Of a stretch of DNA of 16,805 bases, positions 8,090-16,116 are shown in pieces (the first letter of the stretch is position 1; every line of letters starts with the position of its first letter). The DNA comes from Discostella pseudostelligera (Eukaryota; Bacillariophyta; Thalassiosirophyceae; Thalassiosirales; Thalassiosiraceae). Both the position numbers and the translations under genes were made by a program. Location: NCBI GenBank assembly GCA_036940085.1, contig JALLBK010000553.1:1-16805 (forward strand), written 5' to 3'. The notes under the pieces are model-generated. The model had not been told where the DNA came from. It saw only the letters and a program-made list of their open reading frames with translations, and made no database searches.

Positions 8090-9052
8090 CTATCTTCTTG
8101 AAGCACGTTTTCTTTCCCTTTGCGCCTTCTCCAATTCAAACTGTCGCGTATCGACTCTATTCAAAAAGTCTTTCTTGACCAAATATGCCTTATTCCCCAC
8201 GGCCGTATCCTCCAATTTCGATGCCAGATCGACATTGGTGCTTTTGAACATATCCCAATCGGCAGCAGTCTTGGACATGGTGGATAATTTGTCGGGACGG
8301 GATATTTGTGAGAGGAGATTGTCTAATCCTCCTTTTTTGGTCGAACCTCGTGTGGTTGCTGCACCAGCAACAGCTGTCTCATCACCACCAGTCATTGCAG
8401 CCGCAGTGGTCGTGGTCGACATTGACATGTTGTTTGCAACCTCATTGGCAAATACGGGCACCAACACCACCTTCTCCACCTTAATCTCCCTCCCGGCAAA
8501 TCGTTTCGTTTCATAAATAACCCGTCGCTCTAGTCGTATCATACCCCCACTCAGTGCACGATCTTTGGGCCGTGCAAATTTGGCATTGAATTTGGAGTTG
8601 GATAAAAGTGTGGAGGTGGAACGCTTCCCGAAGATTGTCGAGAGGATGTGAACTGCGCGACGATTGGCAGCACTAGCCATTGTCGCTTTATCAGAAATGG
8701 TCACATGTTTCTCCTGGTGATGTTGGTAGGGATAGCCAAATAAATCAAAGAATGCCTCGTCAGCCGCTCTGCGACCCGATACTGACAATGAATGAGACGA
8801 AGCTCCAGCATCGCCGCCAGCACCGAAGTTGTCATCGTCATCGTCGTCGTCGGCAATTTCATTCTCATCAGGATCGGCTCCGGGAATGTAATCCTCGTCA
8901 TCATCTTCATCTTCGTCGTCATTGTTCTTCATTGCCGCATCACGACGAGTGTCGTCGTCGTCGTCCTTCGATTTGTTAGTACTACTGCTGCCGGCCATGG
9001 TGGTCGTCGTCCTACTCCCAATACCAATACCATCGCGTGCTGCGTTCGCCAC
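8090..9052 (-). CDS. SWC5/BCNT (CFDP1) family chromatin protein, 320 aa
   Basis: A single uninterrupted frame. The C-terminus (~256-310) carries the BCNT-C signature: LSTMSKTAADWDMFK, a short spacer, then KKDFLNRVDTRQFELEKA with its basic tail. The N-terminal third is very acidic (DEDEDDDEDYIPGADPDEN and a seven-Asp run at about 45-77), typical of this family. Swc5 in yeast and CFDP1 in animals belong to the SWR1/SRCAP complex that exchanges H2A for H2A.Z; the acidic part binds H2A-H2B. A nuclear role is inferred from family. A second in-frame ATG at 8998 (MAGSSSTNKS) could be the true start, since an E2F-like site lies only 22 nt before the first ATG. The gene is convergent with copy B (54 nt apart) and divergent from the CS-domain gene. 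Confidence 0.85.
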   Translation of the reverse strand: MANAARDGIGIGSRTTTTMAGSSSTNKSKDDDDDTRRDAAMKNNDDEDEDDDEDYIPGADPDENEIADDDDDDDNFGAGGDAGASSHSLSVSGRRAADEAFFDLFGYPYQHHQEKHVTISDKATMASAANRRAVHILSTIFGKRSTSTLLSNSKFNAKFARPKDRALSGGMIRLERRVIYETKRFAGREIKVEKVVLVPVFANEVANNMSMSTTTTAAAMTGGDETAVAGAATTRGSTKKGGLDNLLSQISRPDKLSTMSKTAADWDMFKSTNVDLASKLEDTAVGNKAYLVKKDFLNRVDTRQFELEKAQRERKRASRR

Positions 9053-9307
9053 TCATTATTTCCGATGGCAAAATTCCCGCCATATTACTAGTATCTTTGA
9101 CCGTCGCCCAATTTCTACTCCTAATTTTAATTTCAAAAATTAGATACAGAGGAAACTGTATGTACTTCTACACTGACTCCGCTGTAGAGGCATACTGAGC
9201 TTGTTCCCGCCATTTATTTAGCGTTCTCCAACCCACCAAACACCAATGACCCAAGCAACACCATCACCGCACTCTACCGCACTTCTCATGCACCATCACC
9301 ATTCACC
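9053..9307. promoter_or_regulatory. Divergent promoter region between SWC5 and CS-domain genes, two E2F-like sites
   Basis: Only 255 nt separate the two start codons. TTCCCGCC occurs at 9074-9081 and 9204-9211, in the same orientation, each followed by AT. The centre is AT-rich (AATTTTAATTTCAAAAATT), with a small inverted repeat CTACA...TGTAG near 9168-9187. A shared bidirectional promoter is likely from the spacing; TATA boxes are not clear. Confidence 0.5.
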
Positions 9308-10592
9308 ATGGCGATCGATTACTCCAAGTGGGATCGTATGGACTACGACGATGATGACAGCGATAACAGCGACGACGACGGCGACATTGTTGCCGGCACC
9401 CCGCAAGTCACATCCCTCGATCGGCCGGGCAGGGTGACCATTGGCCCTGGTGGGAGCTCTATCCAATATTTGGGTGAGGATGATGGTGATGTCGCCAGCA
9501 GCATCAACAACAACGATACCTTCCAATCTACATCGTCGATGTCGAAGAAGCCAATGGTGGGTATCGGTGGTGGTATTCATGGTTCTACAACATCATCTGG
9601 CGATGGTGATGTCCCTGACAATCAAACACAAAACCAACATGAAGCGGGCCATCATCGAAAGCCAACCGTCTTAACTCGGAATGGGGGGATGCATCACCAC
9701 ACCATCTTCATACCCGATGATGACGACATCAACTCAAGCGACACTAACTCCAACAACGATGAAAGCAGCACAAGAAAAGGCAACGAAATTATTATTCCAA
9801 TCTACTGGTCCCAAGATCGTTATGCTGTCACAGTTCGAATAGGGATAAATCCAACTATATTCTCACCACGGAACATACGTGTCCAATGCAAGGGTGCATT
9901 GCCGTATGCGGATCGACATTCCGCTGTGGGGAGTGGGTGTGATGATGGAAATCATGGATGCGTGGAGATTGTCTGTATTGGTGATGGCCGAAGTGGAGGA
10001 GGAAATGTGAGAGGTGGGAAAGATGGCATGGATGGATCGAAAGGGAAGGCAGCAGCTTCATCGATTGTACTACTATCCGAAAAATTACATCNAAGATGGC
10101 ATGGATGGATCGAAAGGGAAGGCAGCAGCTTCATCGATTGTACTACTGTCCGAAAAATTACATCGTCCCATACATCTGGACGAGGGAGAGGACGAATTAG
10201 GTTTTGAGATTGAGGATTGCAATTCTGATGACATTGACGACAACAACTTTCAATACGAATGCGACGGTGATGAACACGGCGATGGCGACAATATGAAGCC
10301 AACAGCAATTACTAAATTTGTCACCATCCACCTGCCCAAGGCTGTACCCATGATCGGGATGACCTATTGGTGGGATAGACTATTTGTTGGATATCCCACA
10401 ATTGATATGCATACAATCGTTCGTAGTGATAGGAAGGAGAAGGTGGGTGAAAATGACGACCTCAACAGCAAGAAGGGCGGAGATGGTACGAAGAGGGGAG
10501 AGGACTTTCGTAAGGCGTGGGAGGGGGCGCATGCGGCATTTCGAGAGAAGATGAAAACACGGGAAAGACAATCTATTGACGTTGATGAATGA
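9308..10592 (+). CDS. CS-domain (p23/NudC-like) protein, interrupted by an assembly join (403 aa after merging)
   Basis: The frame from 9308 runs to the single N at 10092. A frame shifted by one base continues to TGA at 10590-10592. The 72 nt on either side of the N are duplicates; dropping one copy plus the N (73 nt) puts both parts in one frame of 403 codons plus stop. The N-terminus (IDYSKWDRMDYDDDDSD) is acidic and disordered. From ~160 the sequence follows the CS fold: IYWSQDRYAVTVRI, then LLSEKLHRPIHLDEGEDELGFEIED, then TKFVTIHLPKAVPM, ending with YWWDRLFVGYPTID. That last part resembles the WW-x-R-L-x3-P-x-I motif near the end of NudC/p23-type domains. Two loops are long insertions. 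The likely role is as an HSP90 co-chaperone or NudC-like cytosolic factor, inferred from the domain only. Confidence 0.75.
10020..10164 (+). repeat. 72-nt direct duplication flanking the N at 10092 (probable unmerged contig ends)
   Basis: 10020-10091 and 10093-10164 match with one mismatch (A at 10075, G at 10148). They are separated only by the undetermined base. Taken literally, the duplication breaks a conserved domain by frameshift; collapsing it repairs the frame. The single mismatch is consistent with an allelic or sequencing difference. Confidence 0.9.
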
Positions 10593-10676
10593 TACATGCA
10601 ATGATGTTGGTGGAGAAAAGTCATCTCTTTGATATCAGAACGAATCTGTTTCTCTTCCGATGCATCATTAGGACCA

Positions 10677-12895
10677 TCAAATTGAGCTATCTTTAGGCTC
10701 GCCAGGAGGAGGAATGTGATCTCCGCAGTGAAATAATTCCTCGTCTGGTTGCGATGAAACGCCCATCAAGTACAGCAAATGCTTCAATGACCATGCATTA
10801 CGGAATGCGCCACCTATGATACATTCAGAAGTAAACAATGAGTATTAACGAGCGCAATGAAATCCAACTCTGGTAGAAACACAACACGCACCATATGGCA
10901 TTTTGTACGACCACCAAAACAATTCGACATCCGCCGCCTTCGCCGCCATGACTTGCGATTCCAACATCATTCGTAGCGTCGATACATCATTGCAAGCATG
11001 TCGCACAGAGTGGTGAGTAGCTGCCGAGAACTCCGCGGATGCCAACCGTAGTCCCGGACCGCACTCGCCTTCCAATGCCGAGCGGTAGATCGATGGCCAT
11101 GTGAAACATTTTCCAAGAACCTTGGCTTTTGTTACCTCATCCGAACAGGCATATCGTGCTGTGGGATACCCATCGACGGACCCAGAACATTCCATTCCCC
11201 ATGCATGATAGTGATGAATGTCCAATACTGCCCATGTCGTGCGTTCCTTGGGAGTGGTCGTCGCACGCCACCATGCACCAAACACTTGCATACTAGGAGC
11301 ATTCTCGGGTGTTTCTACCGGTAATACATCTGGTGCAAATAAGCTTTCGTGGACATTGACATGCAATTCTTTCCCAAGCGTTGGGAGTGTCGAATTGCGG
11401 AACGTGTCAATGGCATCGCGTAGCCAAAGGAAGACACGTAGATGATGTCCATCGGGAACTTTTGTTAATTCAGGGTGAGAATCTAGTCCGTCATTCAGTT
11501 CTGTTAGGTAGATGTGTGCCATATCCTTAGGCAATGGGGGTAAGAATGTTGCACGATCCGTCCGGATGGGGATTTTGCCATTGTACAATCCGGCCAAGTG
11601 AGCGGGCTCATTCATGGGTGATATCGATCGAATCCTATGCGTGTAGAAGTAGTAGTAAGGAAGGATATAAAATAAGTGATGAGATTGCACTTTTCACAAA
11701 TGAATGAATCACAAATGAAAGAGTTGCACAGACAACTATCGTACCCCTTGAACGCCAATGGATCCTCCTCCGCCAACGACTCAACCCAACCAATAAAGTC
11801 TTTAAACAATGTCCGTCCAATATCCTTATTCCCCTTTACACCATACTTTTCCACTGCGGGTACATCACCATGTGTCCAAAATCGTGAATAACGTGGCCAA
11901 ACACCCGAAAATGTCCCAATCGATGTCCCCCCGGGATAGGTGTGCAAATCTAATGTAGCCCCAATGCCATATTTACCACAGGTGCGTAAGAACTGAAGAA
12001 CAAAATTACGTGGAATAGCTGGCCAATAGACATCATCATAAAATGGATCCTGACAAGTAAATTTCTCCTTGACTTCAATATCATTCATGTAGATGAGACT
12101 ATCTTTCGGTGCACCCCATGTTTCATTCTTGATCACAATCGATAATGGATCATAGTCAGTCCAACACCAGGAGAGTGGCACACGGACATATTTAATACCA
12201 AGATCTTTTATGTTGCGTAATTCCACATCCATATCGTAATAGGAGGTACGGAAGGACTGGATTGTTTTGATTGCCTTTCCCCATGGCCCGATGGTTGTTG
12301 GCATTTGTTGTCGATCGTCCTCCTCTTCATCAGTAGTAGTATCGGTGGAAGTTGTTGTGCGATAATGTTCGACCAATCCAACCAACAAATCCGTCTCACT
12401 ATTCCATCGGGGTCCAGTCGATTCATCCAAATGCAATGGTGGCAAACAGGATGCGGCCCTGTCAGTATCGGGTGTGGCCACCTCGACTGCGCCATTTTGA
12501 CCAACGAAGAACCAATCTTCGAGACTGAACCAGGAGGCTAAATTGACACCCGTCGGTAGATGTAGATGTAGTTGGCCATTCATCGAGGAGATTGGCTCAA
12601 ATGAAGATGAATCATCAGTTGCAATAGCAATCGATGCGTCATTGTTGCTACTCGACTCCGACGGCGAATGACGAATGAGATGAGTACGATGAGTCCACCC
12701 GCGCACCGTGGCAATCATAGCCACGAGCAGGACGGCGAAAAATGCCAGATAGTAGGCCAGGCCCCAACGATTCTGAGTGTTCTTTGAGGGGCAGTTGTGG
12801 GCTGGATGATGATGATGATGATTATGACGATGGTTGGCATCATGTTCGTCGTCGACGGAGATGGAGTGGTAGGCTGCCATGGTATCAATGCTCAA
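10677..12895 (-). CDS. Membrane-anchored GH5-like glycoside hydrolase (putative beta-glucanase, 3 exons, 676 aa)
   Basis: Exons on the minus strand are 12895-11745, 11634-10892 and 10813-10677; introns are 110 and 78 nt (GTACG...ATAG and GTGCGT...CATAG). The joined frame is 677 codons including TGA. A His-rich cytoplasmic tail (HRHNHHHHH) precedes one hydrophobic anchor at ~46-66, so the enzyme should face the lumen or cell exterior. GH5 features in order: LASWFSLEDWF near the start of the domain, LGIKYVRVPLSW, LDLHTYPGG, MNEP with the expected acid/base Glu393, LDIHHYHAW, and SAEFSAATHH with the expected nucleophile Glu585. The C-terminus (MPYGGAFRNAWSLKHLLY) fits the end of this family. These resemble exo-1,3-beta-glucanases, which in diatoms could act on chrysolaminarin or cell-wall glucan; the substrate is inferred. 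It converges with the CS gene, 84 nt apart. Confidence 0.85.
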
Positions 12896-13637
12896 TAATA
12901 GTATCTCTAGAGTACCATACTACTCAATGGCAACGGACAGAGCCAGGATCCAGCACCAGCATGTACGATATGGTCCATCGTGTCGCCTGCCGGCGGGCGG
13001 GCGCCGCCGCGGAAAGATACGAAAGACATGGCGGGAACTTCAAGATACGAAAGATATGGCGGGAATGCGCGAAAGATACGGCGGGAAGAGGCGAAAGATA
13101 TCGGGAACAAATCAAACACAGCGACCATCGACCATCGACGTCGACCATGGCGATGGAGCGGCGGCGACCGGCGACCTTCCCATGCCATTCCGGGCAAGTC
13201 GTTAGTCGTTACAACCAGAGATAGTCCATAATATATGCTTCGCATATTTGCCTCTTTCAACTATTAGGCGGATTCGCGAGAAGGCGGTTCTCGAACTAAA
13301 CGAACGGTTTGGTTCGTCGGCGCGCGACGGCGATTGGTCTCGCCACCGTCACGTCGTGCCAAGAAGTGGAGATGATGGAGCAAATCGATCGGTCGTAGGC
13401 GCCTTGGCGTTTCGCCGTTTCGGTTGATGGCGAACAACAACTAGTCGACGACATTTAACAATCAAAATATGTGTCGTTATCGGAGAGCAATATCATGGGA
13501 GAATCTACACTAATAATACCACGCCAACTCTTTGTTCGAAACAACAATAATCGACTGCGCGTACACTGCAGTTGCTTGGATCGGTTATCATATTCACAAG
13601 CATGATTAAGGACCAGGTCTATGGTGTAGTAGATATA
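12896..13637. other. Intergenic region between the glycosidase and HSF genes
   Basis: No gene is supported. The part nearest the glycosidase holds the GAAAGATAyGGCGGGAA array at 13012-13107. Further up are small palindromes: ATATGC-TTC-GCATAT near 13233 and CGAGAA...TTCTCG near 13278. The region 13290-13450 is CpG-rich with many CGGCG/CGCC words but shows no tRNA-like A or B boxes. Confidence 0.55.
13012..13107 (-). promoter_or_regulatory. Tandem array of GAAAGATAyGGCGGGAA units upstream of the glycosidase gene
   Basis: Units start at 13021, 13049, 13071 and 13093, spacing 28, 22 and 22 bp. A lone GAAAGATAC precedes them at 13012. The first three contain a full GGCGGGAA; the fourth has ATCGGGAA. 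The array lies about 115-210 nt upstream of the ATG at 12895. The 22-bp period places successive sites on the same DNA face. Regular spacing of an E2F-like core with a constant GAAAGATA flank suggests a composite binding site. Confidence 0.6.
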
Positions 13638-15264
13638 TTAATTAGGCTTACTGTCGTTTCCAACATCGTGGCATCTTGATTCCCAGGCATACGGTGGTGG
13701 TGCTGGTGGTTGCGGCGGTAGGAGCATTTGTTGGCCTGTATGAAATTGATTTTGGTTGTCAGTGTCAAATAACTGCTTCTGCTGTTGTTGTTGTTGTTGT
13801 CCTANTGTTGTCCTATCTGCGCTCGATGTTCCTCGACCGCGGTAGTTGGAGGTGGAAAACGATGGTATTCTAGGTTATGGTGATGAGGAGAATGAAATGA
13901 TGATGAATCAAAAGGATGATGTAACGGAAGCGATTGATGTTGTTGTTGGTAGTACTGAGCTTGAAAATAGGGTGGCAGTGGCACATATGGTCGGTGAATC
14001 GTCGGGTACGGAACATTGACCGCAGGGTTCTGCTGGCCCGAAATTTCTTGGTATCTTGGAAGATATGGCAGAGGGGAGTTTGCATAATAGTTCTGATGTT
14101 GTCCATCATGAACTGGCGGTGGATAAAAGTTCCAAGTATGTGGCCGATGCGGAAAGTGGTGAGACGTCTGTGCATTCGTCGGCAACATTACCGATGATGA
14201 CCCTGCATAAGGCGGTAGTGATGGGAATTGGTGTGCATGTAATGGCAGGGGTTCCATCAATTCGTCCTTGGTTAGGGAAGATACCGACTCTTGAGTTAAG
14301 GAAGCACTACTTGATTGATCATGATATTGAGCAACCGATTCTTGAACAGCCGGTTTAACTCCCAGTGCTAATAGTTGTCGACTTTGATCTTGAGTCTGGT
14401 TAGTTGCAATAGCCGTCTCAGACGATGCAGCAGATGCCACAGAAGTCGAGGAGGTTGTGGAAGAAACAGCAGCAGAAGTCAACCGACTCGAAGTCGACGA
14501 CGAGGAGAGAGGAGGCAGCGGGAACTGCTCAGATAGAAGATAAAAATTAGGTTCTCCAACTGGATAGGGAGTAGTCTTGCCCATATTTGGTGGCAGACGT
14601 AGAATCAATGTTGTTAGCTTTGGAAGCCCTCGTAAGAAGCATTCATGGTAGTAGCAGCCTTGATCTGCACATACAAATGTGAAAAGGAGCTGAAACATTA
14701 GCGTCACGAGGTTAGAAGGGGAATCGTCTCCGATTCGTAAACCGTCTCACCTGGTCCTGTTTGATACAACCGCTTGAAACCCCAAGAATTCAGCTGACGA
14801 GTGTACGATTCATACTTTGAACATGTAGTATACTTTGACATCACAGATGAAACAAAGACTTCTTTATTAAGAACCTTGAATGCACGGCCGTGCGGCTAAT
14901 AAATGAAGTTCCATGAAAATTGATTTTAGACATGCCGGATTGTAAGGAAAGTATTCCATGCGACGAGCAAGCTCCTTACCATCCAAGTAATAATTTCGGA
15001 ATGCTCAGGATCCGAAAGAATTTTATGCAGCTGGGCAGGAAAGTTCTTGTAGCATTTCTTATGCTTAAAGAGCCTCCCGCCGTCATCGAGGTATGTTGAA
15101 AAGTCGCGATATGTGTGATCGACGAGTTTCAGGGTTGAGTTGCTCATACTATTCTCGGCCCATGTGGAAACGATAGCAGACGAATTACTGGTGAGCACCG
15201 GTTCAGAATGATTCAATTCGTCTGATGAACTGATGAGTTTGGGGTTGTTGAGGATGATTGCCAT
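13638..15264 (-). CDS. Heat-shock-factor family transcription factor (3 exons, ~481 aa after merging an assembly join)
   Basis: Exons on the minus strand are 15264-14980, 14895-14751 and 14664-13638; introns are 84 nt (GTAAGG...TTAG) and 86 nt (GTGAGA...GTGCAG). Splicing assembles a complete HSF DNA-binding domain at ~70-180: NFPAQLHKILSDPEHSEIITWM, PHGRAFKVLNKEVFVSSVM, then SYTRQLNSWGFKRL with the conserved RQLN and GF of the recognition helix, and GCYYHECFLRGLP, ending in GEPNFYLL. The C-terminal half is Ser/Thr-, then Pro/His/Gln-rich, as in diatom HSFs, and no leucine-zipper oligomerisation region is obvious. The frame meets a TAG at the N at 13805; merging the 10-nt duplicate there extends it through a Gln run to TAA at 13640-13638. 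An upstream ATG at 15424 with a GC-AG intron (15387-15321) would add 31 residues in frame; I prefer 15264. Confidence 0.85.
13795..13815. repeat. 10-nt duplication TGTTGTCCTA flanking the N at 13805 (probable unmerged contig ends)
   Basis: TGTTGTCCTA occurs at 13795-13804 and again at 13806-13815, split by the undetermined base. It abuts a (TTG)n run, a typical place for an assembly to stop. Dropping one copy and the N (11 nt) removes an apparent stop from the HSF gene. Confidence 0.8.
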
Positions 15265-15424
15265 CGCGGACGAAGAGCAGGATGTGCGTGGTAGTATTTG
15301 CCAAATGCCGATGAAACAGCCTGCAACAACAATTCAAGCAGTCAGTTAAAAAAAGACCGACCGGGCCCAACGCTGTGCTTTGCTTGCCTCGGTTTGCCTC
15401 TTTCGAAGAAGTCGGCACAGCCAT

Positions 15425-15947
15425 TTAATATTATTTTTGTTGGACACACGCCACTTCGCTAAAAGGCGTCATTCTTTCTCAGACCAATGAACGGTTATTT
15501 CTCATATCTGAGAGACATCGGTAATCATAGGTAGGATCTCAATACATTGGCACAATCAAGACTCCGCGGGAATAATTTGAATGCTTCGTAAGAAAATTTG
15601 GTTAGAAACGACAGTTCATCACGAGCACGACGTTAATGTCGTGGATTTCATGTCGCCAATATTGTCGGTCTTCGTTCTTCTGAGACGGACGCCTTCTCAG
15701 AATTATTTGATGGCGCAGAATAGACGTTGATTTCCGGTAAATACTCGTTAGGCCGGTGCTTATGACTTTTTTTTTTCGTCTTCCTCGCTGAATCTGCGAT
15801 GGAGGAGAAAAAAAAGACAGCATGTGATTGCAGCCGCCTTATGACTTTTTTTATTTGTGTCATGTGTCTGCATATTCGGCGACCATTTGGCGGCCTTGTA
15901 CGGTGTGTTTTGACGTAGCTTCGCGTAGTACTCCAAAATTTCACAAA
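15425..15947. other. Intergenic region between HSF and the 3'-most gene (divergent promoters)
   Basis: No gene is supported. CGCGGGAA at 15565-15572 is an E2F-like variant on the HSF side. The words CTTATGACTTTTTTT at ~15759 and ~15839 form a short direct repeat about 80 nt apart, with a pyrimidine/purine run (TTTTTTCGTCTTCCTC...GGAGGAGAAAAAA) between them able to form an imperfect hairpin. Confidence 0.5.
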
Positions 15948-15960
15948 TTTTGCCCGCCAA
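15948..15960 (+). promoter_or_regulatory. E2F-like site TTTTGCCCGCCAA upstream of the 16117 gene
   Basis: The word differs from the site upstream of gene A mainly by G for C in the core. It lies about 157 nt before the ATG at 16117, a spacing similar to the other genes. Confidence 0.45.
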
Positions 15961-16116
15961 CCACATCAATTGCAATCAATTGATCGACTTCGATGTCGCC
16001 CGCGGCCACTCCAACTTGTTGCCGCCGGCACCACTACAGCTCAATCCACTGCCGCCCCTGCCCACGCTACATGCACAGCACAATCCACTCTTTCTCCCAT
16101 CGCTACAATTGCTGCC

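Noticed and set aside
8680..9091. Plus-strand open frames rich in His/Arg or Val/Ile over the SWC5 gene
   Set aside because: They are antisense shadows of Asp/Asn-rich codons in the real minus-strand gene.
10020..10164. Genuine tandem duplication that inactivates the CS-domain gene
   Set aside because: A lone N sits exactly at the junction, a second N in the window has the same signature, and collapsing restores a full domain.
13290..13400. Possible tRNA or structured RNA, because of GGTTTGGTTCG and nearby palindromes
   Set aside because: No seven-base acceptor stem, no A box, and no GGTTCRANTCC B box at proper spacing.
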